From Deltaproteobacteria bacterium (GTDB lineage Bacteria > Myxococcota_A > Polyangia > Polyangiales > Ga0077539), in NCBI GenBank assembly GCA_016218725.1, contig JACRDB010000151.1, positions 1-39,770 of the forward strand: DNA of 39,770 bases. Direction: 5' to 3'. Under the pieces are notes generated by a model. It was given only the letters and a program-made list of their open reading frames with translations. It was not told where the DNA came from and did no database searches. Positions 7,202 through 14,488 of the stretch are shown one piece after another (within the stretch, counting starts at the first letter, position 1; each line of letters begins with the position of its first letter). Made by a program: the position numbers and the translations under genes.

Positions 7202-9265
7202 TCACTGGAGGGGCAACGCGAAATCGCCGTAGGACTCGTCGCTGGTGGGCGCGCCGACGGCGCTGCCCCAGAAGCCATTGAACTCCACGCCGTCGTAGTC
7301 ATTGACGCGGACGTAGTCGTACTTGCGCTGGAGGCTGGGGTCGCCCGCGGCGAGGTCCTGGGCGGCGATGCGCCGGAGGTCCTCGCCGAACCAGCGGTAA
7401 TTGATGACGGTGTAGAGCCAGTCGTGGTCGCCGCCGTTGGACTGGTAGGACTGGGTGTAGCCCCTGGGGCGGACGCCGCCGAAGCCCGTGGAGACCATGC
7501 AGGTCCCCTGGGGCTGGTCGTCGGCCTGGTTCCAGGCGCGCACGCAGGCCTCGCCCGAGGGACAGCCCGACGGCGCCGCGCCCATGGTGCAGCGCCGAAG
7601 CGTCGTGGGGCACTCGTTCATGGGGTCGCCGCAGAAGGCGCTGGTGAAGGGAGCCGCGTCGCGGAAGGGGTTGAGCCAGAACGCCAGGTGTCCGGTCTCC
7701 TCCCAGAGCCTCCAGGCCGCGCCCGAGTCCTCGACGACCATGGACGTCGGTCGCGTGGGACAGTCCCCCGAGAAGGCGGACTCGCCGCCGCCGGCGTTCG
7801 GGAAGATGGTGATCCCCGTGCGCCCCGGGGACGAGCAGGTGCCCGGGAAGGCCCCCGGCGAGCGGGTGTTGCCCAGGGAGTCCCAGTAGCGCGTCGGCGT
7901 GCGCAGGAAGGCCTGGAGGTTCTCCAGGAGGTTCGGCACCGCGGCGCGGGGGATCCCATTGGCGTAGGGGCCGGTATTCACCTCCATGCCGTAGGCGCCC
8001 TCCAGGACGTCCAGCGTGACGAAGCGCCCAGCGTTGGTGAAATACACCCTCCGGTCGGCGATGCCCCGCGCGAACACATAGAGCTCCGAGGGGGCTCTGG
8101 CCTGCTCCACGATCGCGCCGCCGCCCAGCACCGGATAGCGCTGCGCGGTCACGAACACCGGCGCGGTCGCCACGAGGCCACCACCCGTGAGCACCCGACC
8201 GCCCACCCACATCGCCCTACCTGCCCTGGGGGCAAGGTAATTGGGGTTTCGGACCCAGTAGTACACGGCGCCGAGGGAGTCCCTGGCGGCGGCGAAGAGG
8301 AGCCCGCGGTGGGTGTGGAGCACCGGGGTCTCGATCACCGGCACCTGCGGGGCCCTGCCGGAGCCGCCGACGCGCTCCCAGGAGGAGGGCCAGGTGGCGA
8401 CGCCGAAGGTCCCGAAGGTCTGGAGCATCATGTACGGGAGGCCGTCGGTCCCGCGGATGGACGCAGCGAAGAAGGGGCCGTAGGCGGTAAGCCCGATGCG
8501 GTCGCTGGTGGTGGGTCGATCGCCGAGGGAGGCGCCCCGGGTCCAGGTCCCCGCGGCGGCGCCGTTGCACTCCCGCACCCAGGCGTGGGCGTAGCCGTCG
8601 AAGCCCCGGACGGCGAGGGCGAGGCTCCAGGGTCCCGCGGCGAGGGAGGGCAGCCCCGGGGCCTGGGCCACGCGCTCCCAGGGGCTCCAGGGCCCTCCAA
8701 GTACTGGCCTGGAGCGCGTCCAGAGCCACTCGGCGTTGCGCACGGCGACGTGGACCTGACCGCACGCGACGGCCACCGCGGGCGCCCCGTCGGTGAAGCC
8801 CACGGCGGTCCAGGTGGGGCTCCCTCCCAGGGACCGGAGGTACGGCGTGGCCTCGAAGAGCATCGCCTGGCCGGCCGTGTTGCGCAGCGCCACGAAGGCC
8901 CTCTCGGTCGCCGGGTCCGACGCCGCGGCGAGGGGGTCCGTGCTCACGTCCGTCGGCGAGAAGGGCACCGGCTGGCTGCCGCCGTAGCTCCCGAGGGCGG
9001 TGTAGAAGAGCCTCCCGTCGCTCCCATCGCCGCGGTGAAAAGCGATCACGTCGTTGAGGGCCCCCACCGCCGCGAGGCCCGTGGACGCCGAGACGCCCGG
9101 CGTCGCGGCCCACCTGGTGGTCGTGGAGAGCGGGTTGTAGAGATCGATCACCGCCTGGCTCGACCGCTGCGTCGCCTCGCTCGGGGCGCCTTCGCCCTCC
9201 ACCGGCGCACAACCCAGCGAAGCCGCCCACACAGCGCCCAGGACCCCGCACCATCGATGTGTCAT
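7202..9265 (-). CDS. large secreted beta-propeller protein with C-terminal protease-like region
   Basis: A 687-residue protein. ATG 9265 is fixed by a strong SD, GGAGG, about 5-9 nt upstream. The N-terminus MTHRWCGVLGAVWAASLGC is an export signal with a weak lipobox (Ser -3). Residues ~45-400 contain repeated strands with Trp/Gly motifs (GGPWSPWERVAQAPG, ATWPSSWERVGGSG, WVRECNG) typical of a sialidase/fucolectin-like propeller. Residues ~400-687 are Cys-bearing and contain LWEETGHLAFWLNPF, which keeps the E-x-x-H spacing and Gly of an HExGH zinc-protease helix but has Glu in place of the first His, plus GGDHDWLYTVINYRWFGED. It could be a degenerate or unusual metallopeptidase; that is inference. 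A sigma54-like promoter and an enhancer-like repeat lie upstream, next to the gene for a sigma54 activator. Confidence 0.8.
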   Translation of the reverse strand: MTHRWCGVLGAVWAASLGCAPVEGEGAPSEATQRSSQAVIDLYNPLSTTTRWAATPGVSASTGLAAVGALNDVIAFHRGDGSDGRLFYTALGSYGGSQPVPFSPTDVSTDPLAAASDPATERAFVALRNTAGQAMLFEATPYLRSLGGSPTWTAVGFTDGAPAVAVACGQVHVAVRNAEWLWTRSRPVLGGPWSPWERVAQAPGLPSLAAGPWSLALAVRGFDGYAHAWVRECNGAAAGTWTRGASLGDRPTTSDRIGLTAYGPFFAASIRGTDGLPYMMLQTFGTFGVATWPSSWERVGGSGRAPQVPVIETPVLHTHRGLLFAAARDSLGAVYYWVRNPNYLAPRAGRAMWVGGRVLTGGGLVATAPVFVTAQRYPVLGGGAIVEQARAPSELYVFARGIADRRVYFTNAGRFVTLDVLEGAYGMEVNTGPYANGIPRAAVPNLLENLQAFLRTPTRYWDSLGNTRSPGAFPGTCSSPGRTGITIFPNAGGGESAFSGDCPTRPTSMVVEDSGAAWRLWEETGHLAFWLNPFRDAAPFTSAFCGDPMNECPTTLRRCTMGAAPSGCPSGEACVRAWNQADDQPQGTCMVSTGFGGVRPRGYTQSYQSNGGDHDWLYTVINYRWFGEDLRRIAAQDLAAGDPSLQRKYDYVRVNDYDGVEFNGFWGSAVGAPTSDESYGDFALPLQ

Positions 9266-9321
9266 AGCTCCCTCCAAGGGGTGTCCCGGCAGCCCTCTGC
9301 CGCCGGGTCGGAGGGGCTCAC

Positions 9322-9337
9322 TGCACCCGGAATGCCT
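9322..9337 (-). promoter_or_regulatory. sigma54 (-24/-12) promoter-like element
   Basis: The minus strand reads AGGCATTCCGGGTGCA. The invariant GG (-24) and GC (-12) are separated by exactly 10 bases, and the surrounding bases partly match TGGCACG-N4-TTGCA. It lies 57 nt upstream of ATG 9265, which would give a leader of about 45 nt carrying the GGAGG SD. Confidence 0.55.
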
Positions 9338-9380
9338 GGTGGTAAGCCATGGAAATCATTGGATTTTCTGTAGAATCATG

Positions 9381-9404
9381 TCGGACGATGGAGAGACTGT
9401 CCGA
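9381..9404. promoter_or_regulatory. inverted repeat, probable enhancer (UAS) for the sigma54 activator
   Basis: A perfect repeat TCGGAC-N12-GTCCGA is centred about 80 bp upstream of the expected sigma54 start site, the usual distance for enhancer-binding proteins. Between it and the promoter lies an AT-rich stretch (about 9350-9380) containing AATCATTGGATTTT, loosely like an IHF site and positioned where a DNA bend would help looping. Confidence 0.5.
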
Positions 9405-9410
9405 GACTTG

Positions 9411-10739
9411 TCATACCCTGAAGCGATCGAGGGAGAGCCCCAGGCGCTCGATCCAGCGGTAGACCTGCCGGGGGTGGGTGCCCAGGGAGCGGGCGACCTG
9501 GACCACGTTGCCCCGGTGGGCAGCGAGGGCGGCCTCGAGGGCGTCGCGGTCCGGGGCCCCAGCGGGCCCCGCGGGAGGGGCGAGGGAGCCTCCGGGCGTC
9601 TCCACCCGGGGGAGGTGTCGGTCCTCGATGGGGCCCTCGCCCGCGAGGGTCACGGCGGCGCGGAGCATCGTTCGGAGCTGCCGGGCGTTGCCGGGGAAGT
9701 CCGAAGCGAAGAGGGCCCTCGCCGCGGAGGGGGCGATGGAGGCGCGCGGGACGCCTGCTTCACGGAGGAGGTGCGAGGCCAGGACCCCGAGGTCTTCACG
9801 GCGGCGTCGCAGGGGAGGGAGCCTTGCGACGTAGCCCGCGAGGCGCCGGAGGAGGTCCTGGCGGAAGGTGTCGGCCTGGAGGAGGTCGGCGTTGGTGGCG
9901 GCGAGCCAGCGCACGTCCACGGCCTCCGCGCGGGTGCCTCCGACGGGCGTGACGCGCGCGTCTTCGATGACCCGGAGGAAGCTGGCCTGCGCGGCCAGGG
10001 ACATGTTGGCGACCTCGTCGAGGAGGAGCGTCCCCCGGTGGGCCAGGGCGATCTCCCCCTGGCGACCATCGACGGCGCCGGTGAAGGCGCCCTTGCGATG
10101 CCCGAAGAGGGTGGCCTCGAAGAGCGTCTCGGCGATGGCTCCGCAGTCCATGGCGCGGAAGGCCCCGGGGCGACCGCTCGCGCGGTGGATGGCCTGGGCG
10201 ACGATCTCCTTTCCGGTGCCGGTCTCGCCGAGGAGGAGCACGGGCTCGGGGCCCGGGGCGACCCTGGCGAGGTCATGCCAGAGCGCGGCCACCTCGGGGC
10301 AGCATGTGCGGGTCGGGCCGAAGGGCTCCGCGCGCTCCAGGACCGCGGCGAGGGAGCGCGGGACCTTGCGGTAGCAGAACAGCCCGTGGCCGGCTTCGAG
10401 GAGGTCACCGTCCGCGAGGCGGTGCTCGGAGACCTGGAGACCATTGACCCAGGTGCCGTTCCTGCTCCCGAGGTCGCGCACCACGGTGGCGTCTCCCACG
10501 CGCTCCAGGGCGCAGTGGCGCTCGGAGGTCCAGCGGTCCGGGAGCACCAGGGAGCGTGGGTTCTCCAAGCGCGGAGCGTCGCCCGAGGACGCCCTCCCGA
10601 GGGTCACTGCGGGGACGTCGTCGCGGAGGGTGAACACCTTGGCGCGGTCGGCCAGGAGGTCGTCGTAGTGCAGCACGGACACCAGGAGCCGGACCTGCGG
10701 CTCGGCGGTGGAGGGAGGGTTCTCCAGCGTGCGTTCCAT
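9411..10739 (-). CDS. FHA-domain sigma54-dependent transcriptional activator
   Basis: A 442-residue protein. Order of domains: FHA (about 45-120; GR 48-49, SERH 72-75, GSRNGT 91-96), which binds phosphothreonine; AAA+ sigma54-interaction domain with Walker A GETGTGKE (171-178), the sigma54-contacting loop GAFTGA (217-222), Walker B TLLLDE (237-242) and the arginine region FRQDLLRRL; then a C-terminal Fis-type helix-turn-helix (NVVQVARSLGTHPRQVYRWIERLGL). FHA-linked activators are characteristic of myxobacteria and connect Ser/Thr kinases to sigma54 promoters. The start ATG 10739 has TATACT ending 9 nt upstream and no SD. The stop lies 7 bp from an inverted repeat and ~75 bp from a sigma54 promoter, so the downstream propeller gene is the obvious local target. 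The receptor kinase at 5770-7149 is a plausible but unproven partner. Confidence 0.95.
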   Translation of the reverse strand: MERTLENPPSTAEPQVRLLVSVLHYDDLLADRAKVFTLRDDVPAVTLGRASSGDAPRLENPRSLVLPDRWTSERHCALERVGDATVVRDLGSRNGTWVNGLQVSEHRLADGDLLEAGHGLFCYRKVPRSLAAVLERAEPFGPTRTCCPEVAALWHDLARVAPGPEPVLLLGETGTGKEIVAQAIHRASGRPGAFRAMDCGAIAETLFEATLFGHRKGAFTGAVDGRQGEIALAHRGTLLLDEVANMSLAAQASFLRVIEDARVTPVGGTRAEAVDVRWLAATNADLLQADTFRQDLLRRLAGYVARLPPLRRRREDLGVLASHLLREAGVPRASIAPSAARALFASDFPGNARQLRTMLRAAVTLAGEGPIEDRHLPRVETPGGSLAPPAGPAGAPDRDALEAALAAHRGNVVQVARSLGTHPRQVYRWIERLGLSLDRFRV

Positions 10740-10748
10740 CGCCCGCGG

Positions 10749-10754
10749 AGTATA
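10749..10754 (-). promoter_or_regulatory. TATACT -10 box of the FHA activator gene
   Basis: TATACT (5 of 6 to consensus) ends 9 nt before ATG 10739. No good -35 and no SD are visible, suggesting a near-leaderless transcript. Confidence 0.5.
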
Positions 10755-10972
10755 GCGCCTGGAATGGCCCCCGTTGGCGGCAGTCGGGGCGTCGGTAGTG
10801 TCCTCATTTCATGGGTCGCCACGCGGAAGGTGGTCCCCCGCACTTCGGTGGTGACCTCTGGCATGGAGGCCGGGATCACCGACCGTTGGTGCGCCTTCGG
10901 GGAGCTGGTGACCGTAGCCATGGATGCACACCGTTGGGGTTCCTTCGCGACGGGCCCATCGTCCTGAACCCC

Positions 10973-11001
10973 TGGTCAGTTACTCCGAGTCGTGCTAGCG
11001 T
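10973..11001 (+). promoter_or_regulatory. promoter of the retropepsin-like gene
   Basis: TGGTCA-N17-TAGCGT, with the -10 box ending 9 nt before ATG 11011. The rest of 10755-10972 holds nothing I can call firmly. A leftward GC3-rich frame from ATG 10921 runs out into the activator promoter and may be a gene remnant. Confidence 0.4.
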
Positions 11002-11010
11002 AGATGGGGT

Positions 11011-11430
11011 ATGGGCGAGGTTCGCATCAAACTTCAACTCCAAGGGATGACGGTCCGGGCGAAGCCCAGTGCCCGCGGGTCGTCGGTCTTTGAGGCCCTC
11101 GTCGACACCGGGGCGTCCAAGACCATCGTGAGTGAGGCCGTAGCCCGTAAGGTAGGCATCCGAGCCGTCGGGTACGGCGGGGTCTCTGGCGTTGGCGGTA
11201 TGGTCCGCGTGAAGATCGGTGCGGCCTACGCCAAGGCCCACGGGTGCCCGGCAGACTTCCTGTGGGTCGGCATCAGCGATGTGGTGACCGAGGGCGCAGG
11301 GGCGGAGGTGGTGCTCGGGCATGACTACATGCAGGCGGTCCGCATGGCCGTCACGCCCTATAACGGCAAGGCCGTCTGCCGCACCAGGCGGACGACCCCT
11401 CGCAAGAACGGATCCCCTCGCCGTCGGTAA
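11011..11430 (+). CDS. orphan retropepsin-like (clan AA) aspartic protease
   Basis: A 139-residue protein with the two signatures of a retroviral-type single-domain aspartic protease: the active-site loop FEALVDTGASKTIVS (catalytic Asp32 in DTGA) and, about 65 residues on, VVLGHDYM, matching the family's second hydrophobic-Gly-x-D strand. Such one-lobe enzymes act as homodimers, each chain giving one Asp. There is no signal peptide or membrane segment, so it is predicted cytoplasmic, unlike the membrane-anchored rickettsial relatives. The C-terminus is basic (RTRRTTPRKNGSPRRR), possibly nucleic-acid or membrane contacting. It is transcribed alone, flanked by about 270 bp of apparent non-coding DNA upstream and convergent with uppP. 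Substrate unknown; its less GC-biased codons hint at acquisition. Confidence 0.82.
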   Translation: MGEVRIKLQLQGMTVRAKPSARGSSVFEALVDTGASKTIVSEAVARKVGIRAVGYGGVSGVGGMVRVKIGAAYAKAHGCPADFLWVGISDVVTEGAGAEVVLGHDYMQAVRMAVTPYNGKAVCRTRRTTPRKNGSPRRR

Positions 11431-11481
11431 CGTGCGAGCAGTCCGAAATAATTGCCGATGGAGAGGCCATTACCGGGGCGT

Positions 11482-12330
11482 TCAGTGCGCAGGCGCCGTG
11501 CCCGGGTCGAGCACCCCCGCGAGGAGGAGGGCCCCGACCACCAGCGCCAGCGCGATGCGGTAGTACCCGAAGACCGCGAGGCCCTTGCGCTTGAGGTAGT
11601 CCACCATCCAGCGCACGGCGACGAAGGCGCTCGCCATGGCGGTGACGAAGCCCACGGCGAGGTCCACGGGGCCGTAGGACGCCAGGAGCACGCGGCCGTC
11701 CTCGGCCACGTCGTGGGCGGCGGCGGCGGAGAGCGTAAGGAGCCCGAGGAGGAAGCTGAACTCCACGGCCGCGGCGGTGGAGAGCCCCGCGAGCACCCCG
11801 CCCACGATGGTCACCAGGCTCCGGCTGGTCCCGGGCCACATGGCGAGGCACTGGGCGCACCCCACGATCAGCGCGTGACGCACGGTCATCGCTTCGAGGC
11901 TCGCGCCTTCGGCCCCGCCTGTGCCCTTCCTGCGCTGGAGGGCGGTGACGGCGAGGATGGCCACGCCGCCGACGAGCCACGCGGCGGTGACGGGCCAGAG
12001 CCCGAAGAGGTACCGCTTGATGGTCTTGCCGAGGGCGAGACCCAGCACCGCAGCGGGGACGAAGCCCACGATGACGTTCACCGTCATGGCCCGCCCCGCG
12101 GGGTCCTTGCCGAGGACGCCCCGGAGGAGCTGGAGGATACGCTCGCGGTAGAGCCCGAGCACCGCGGCGATGGCGCCGGTCTGGATGGTGATGGCGTACG
12201 CGTTGGACGCGGCGCTGGCCTGCATCCCGAGGGCCCTCTGCGTGAGGATCAGGTGCCCCGTAGAGCTCACCGGGAGGTACTCCGTGAGTCCCTCGACGAC
12301 GCCCAGGACCGCGCTCTGCCACCAGCTCAT
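11482..12330 (-). CDS. uppP: undecaprenyl-diphosphatase UppP/BacA
   Basis: A 282-residue polytopic membrane protein of the usual family length. It dephosphorylates undecaprenyl pyrophosphate to regenerate the lipid carrier for peptidoglycan and other envelope glycans, and confers bacitracin tolerance. Family motifs are intact: EGLTEYLPVSSTGHL (13-27, with Glu17 and His26) and PGTSRS (166-171, with Arg170). The start ATG 12330 is preceded by TAGCGT 11 nt upstream. It is the last gene of a leftward group with a glycosyltransferase and two small membrane proteins (52-bp gap to the nearest), suggesting recycling of the carrier for a glycosylated product made by that operon, though it may simply be the housekeeping enzyme. 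Confidence 0.95.
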   Translation of the reverse strand: MSWWQSAVLGVVEGLTEYLPVSSTGHLILTQRALGMQASAASNAYAITIQTGAIAAVLGLYRERILQLLRGVLGKDPAGRAMTVNVIVGFVPAAVLGLALGKTIKRYLFGLWPVTAAWLVGGVAILAVTALQRRKGTGGAEGASLEAMTVRHALIVGCAQCLAMWPGTSRSLVTIVGGVLAGLSTAAAVEFSFLLGLLTLSAAAAHDVAEDGRVLLASYGPVDLAVGFVTAMASAFVAVRWMVDYLKRKGLAVFGYYRIALALVVGALLLAGVLDPGTAPAH

Positions 12331-12382
12331 GTTGGCGCGGGACGCTACACCCTTCCCGCGCGCGGCGCCAAGGAGCGGACGC

Positions 12383-12724
12383 TCAGGGCTGCGGCGGGTC
12401 CGGCGGCTCTCGCAGGAGGAGGAGCGCAGCGCCGGTCAGGAGCGCGCTCAAGAGCGTGACCAGGATCCCGAGGATGCTCTGTCCTGCCAGGAGTCGGTCG
12501 ATGGTGGTGCCGTCCAGGGAGCCGCCCCGGAGGGCGGCTCCGACGCCGCGGTTGACGAAGACCATCCCGAGGTCAAAGAGGGCCGTGGCGCCCAAAAGTA
12601 CCGCGCCGGCCACCCCTACCCTGCGCGCCTGGAGCGCGCAGAGGAGCATGAAGCCCAGGGCCATCAGCGCGTGAGCCCCGGCGTTGAGCCACGCCAGGGT
12701 GTTGGTGAACTCCAGCGCGTTCAT
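12383..12724 (-). CDS. small integral membrane protein
   Basis: A 113-residue protein starting at ATG 12724, which overlaps the stop of the upstream small membrane protein by 4 bp (ATGA), indicating coupled translation. Three hydrophobic helices are evident: LAWLNAGAHALMALGFMLLC, VGVAGAVLLGATALFDLGMV and ILGILVTLLSALLTGAALLLL, with a Pro-rich tail. I do not recognise a family. Its position between a glycosyltransferase and uppP suggests membrane-associated glycan or lipid-carrier work. Confidence 0.75.
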   Translation of the reverse strand: MNALEFTNTLAWLNAGAHALMALGFMLLCALQARRVGVAGAVLLGATALFDLGMVFVNRGVGAALRGGSLDGTTIDRLLAGQSILGILVTLLSALLTGAALLLLREPPDPPQP

Positions 12725-13086
12725 CGCCGCGCCCCCCGCGCGAGGAGCAGCACCGCGGCGCCGAGGAGGACGTAGAACACGAGGTTGCAGGTGAAGCCCA
12801 GGCCCATGGAGACCAGGCGCCAGACCGCCCGGGCGCTGGACGTGCCGGGAGGGTTGGCGCGGCGGACCACGTCGAGCACCTTGAAGGCCACCTCCGCGGC
12901 GAGGAGGGACAGCCCCGCCCCCGAGGCCGTGAGCGCCGCGGCGCGCGCCCTGGACCAGAGCAGGAAGCCCCCGCCGAGCAGCACCAGGCCGTAGAACACC
13001 GAGGACAGGGTCCCCAGGAGCTGCAGGGCGTCGTGGAGCGGACCCATCCCGGACGGCATGGCACCACCAATGGCGCTGTGGGTCAA
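12721..13086 (-). CDS. small integral membrane protein, partner of the 12383-12724 gene
   Basis: A protein of 121 residues from ATG 13086; ATG 13059 (112 residues, with GGTGGT just upstream) or 13047 are equally possible starts. Three hydrophobic helices: LLGTLSSVFYGLVLLGGGFLL, LTASGAGLSLLAAEVAFKVL and LGFTCNLVFYVLLGAAVLLL. The order and size resemble the next gene, and the two may form a heteromeric membrane complex. It begins 30 bp after the glycosyltransferase stop and overlaps the next gene by 4 bp, so the set is an operon. No family recognised. Confidence 0.72.
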   Translation of the reverse strand: MTHSAIGGAMPSGMGPLHDALQLLGTLSSVFYGLVLLGGGFLLWSRARAAALTASGAGLSLLAAEVAFKVLDVVRRANPPGTSSARAVWRLVSMGLGFTCNLVFYVLLGAAVLLLARGARR

Positions 13087-13116
13087 TGGAAACCGCGAGG
13101 CACCGCGCCGCTTCGG

Positions 13117-14436
13117 TCACGTCGCGGGCGCCGCGCTCCGCTGCGCGAGGGCCTCGATCGCGTCGGCGGCGCGCACGGCGCCGTCGCCCTCGGGGAGGGA
13201 CCGGGCCAGAGCCCTGGCGCGCTCCAGCGTGGCGGGGTCGAGCACCCTCGCGAGCGCCGCGTCGAGGCCCGGGGGGACGAGCGCGTCCGGGGGCACCATT
13301 TCGCCTACGCCGAGGCCCTGCACCCGCTGGCCGTTGGCTACCTGCTCGGCGCCGAAGGGCACCACCAGCAAGGGACAGCCGGCCCGGAGCGCCTCGTTGG
13401 TGCTGTTGTTCCCGCCGTGGCCCACCATGGCCACCACCCTCGGGAGGAGCTCGAGCTGCGGCGCGAAGCGCACCACGAGGTCCCCGTCGGCGACGCGACG
13501 GACGGCCTCCTCGCTGGCGCCCGCGGCGACCACCGCGCGCGCCCCGGCGCGGTGCACGGCGCCCAGGACCGCGCGGAACACCGCGGGTTGATTGTTGAAC
13601 ACGGTCCCCAGGGAGACGTACACCCAGCGGGCAGAGGGCTCCAGCCGCTTCCAGGGGAACGCCGGCGCGTCGCCGCTGCGGTCCCCGAGGCACGGACCTG
13701 CCCACAGGAGCGGCCCCGCGGCCACCTCGGCAAGGCGGGCTCTGGGGAGCTCCAGGGCCTCGAAGGTGGTCAGGATGTTGAGCCCCGTGGCGTAGGGCCT
13801 GGAGAAGCCGCCCGGGACTCCGGGCGCGAGCCCCAGCGCGCGGCGGGCAGCGCCAAGCCGCGCGCCGGCGCGAGCCTCGGTGGCCGCGAGGCGCCGCGCG
13901 GAGGCCGCCCAGAGAGCGCGGTCCGAAGTGGGCGCCAGCCCGCTGCCGAAGGGCGGGGCGCCCTCCACGGGGAAGGGCAGGCCGCTGTGGAACACCGCCG
14001 CGTGGGGCACCCCGAGGACCTCCGCGGCGATGCCCGCGCCGAAGAGCGCGAAGTCCGCCACGAAGACGTCCACGGGCCGTGTGCGCGCCGCCGTGAGGAG
14101 CGCGCGCGCCGCCTCCTGCGTGTCCACGGTAAAGAGCGCCACGGCGTGGTCGAGCTCGTCGTAGCCGCGCGTGGCCACGCTGCGCGCGGCGTGGTAGAGC
14201 GCGCGCAGCGACCCCGGGAGGCGCAGCACCTCGAAGCCGTCGCGGGCGAGCGCCGCGGGCAGCGCCGCGGCGGCGCGCAAGGGCTCCGGAGTGGGCAGGA
14301 AGCGCGGCACCAAGGGCGTGTGCCCCAGCGCGAAGCGCACGCCCCAGCCGCGCGACAGGAGCGCCTTCCCGATCGCGCGGAGCGCCTGTGTGTGCCCCAC
14401 CGTGGGGTGCGCCGCGAAGAGGGCCTGCCTTGCCAT
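13117..14436 (-). CDS. GT1-family (MGT-type) UDP-glycosyltransferase
   Basis: A 439-residue GT-B enzyme that transfers a sugar from a nucleotide donor to a small or lipid acceptor. Visible motifs: N-terminal HPTVGH with candidate catalytic base His15; WVYVSLGTVFN (271-281), the start of the donor domain; and the donor-binding signature GHGGNNSTNEAL (339-350), equivalent to the usual tHGGmNSt.EAL, followed by FGAEQ in place of the common DQ pair. No signal peptide. Relatives glycosylate macrolides, carotenoids or sterol-like lipids; the acceptor here is unknown. A promoter (TTGCGA-N17-TACAGT) ends 8 nt before ATG 14436. It heads a leftward operon with two small membrane proteins and UppP. Confidence 0.9.
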   Translation of the reverse strand: MARQALFAAHPTVGHTQALRAIGKALLSRGWGVRFALGHTPLVPRFLPTPEPLRAAAALPAALARDGFEVLRLPGSLRALYHAARSVATRGYDELDHAVALFTVDTQEAARALLTAARTRPVDVFVADFALFGAGIAAEVLGVPHAAVFHSGLPFPVEGAPPFGSGLAPTSDRALWAASARRLAATEARAGARLGAARRALGLAPGVPGGFSRPYATGLNILTTFEALELPRARLAEVAAGPLLWAGPCLGDRSGDAPAFPWKRLEPSARWVYVSLGTVFNNQPAVFRAVLGAVHRAGARAVVAAGASEEAVRRVADGDLVVRFAPQLELLPRVVAMVGHGGNNSTNEALRAGCPLLVVPFGAEQVANGQRVQGLGVGEMVPPDALVPPGLDAALARVLDPATLERARALARSLPEGDGAVRAADAIEALAQRSAAPAT

Positions 14437-14444
14437 CGTCGCAC

Positions 14445-14473
14445 ACTGTAGGTGAGCCTCCAGGGTGTCGCAA
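14445..14473 (-). promoter_or_regulatory. promoter of the glycosyltransferase operon, with overlapping repeats
   Basis: On the minus strand TTGCGA-N17-TACAGT ends 8 nt before ATG 14436. A perfect 11-bp palindrome AAGGTCACCTT (14472-14482), plus a second half-site AGGTGA (14450-14455), sit over this promoter in the 52-bp gap to the divergent WD40-like gene, so one regulator could serve both. Confidence 0.45.
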
Positions 14474-14488
14474 GGTCACCTTCATCGC

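Noticed and set aside
6572..9373. Long (933-codon) rightward open frame
   Set aside because: Antisense to the kinase and the propeller gene; no coherent start and low-complexity product.
10604..10921. Leftward 105-codon frame starting at 10921
   Set aside because: The first ~40 codons have GC-rich third positions, but the frame runs through the activator promoter and into its coding region out of frame. At most a remnant.
9339..10967. 542-codon rightward frame over the FHA activator
   Set aside because: Complement of a gene with complete FHA, Walker A/B, GAFTGA and Fis motifs.
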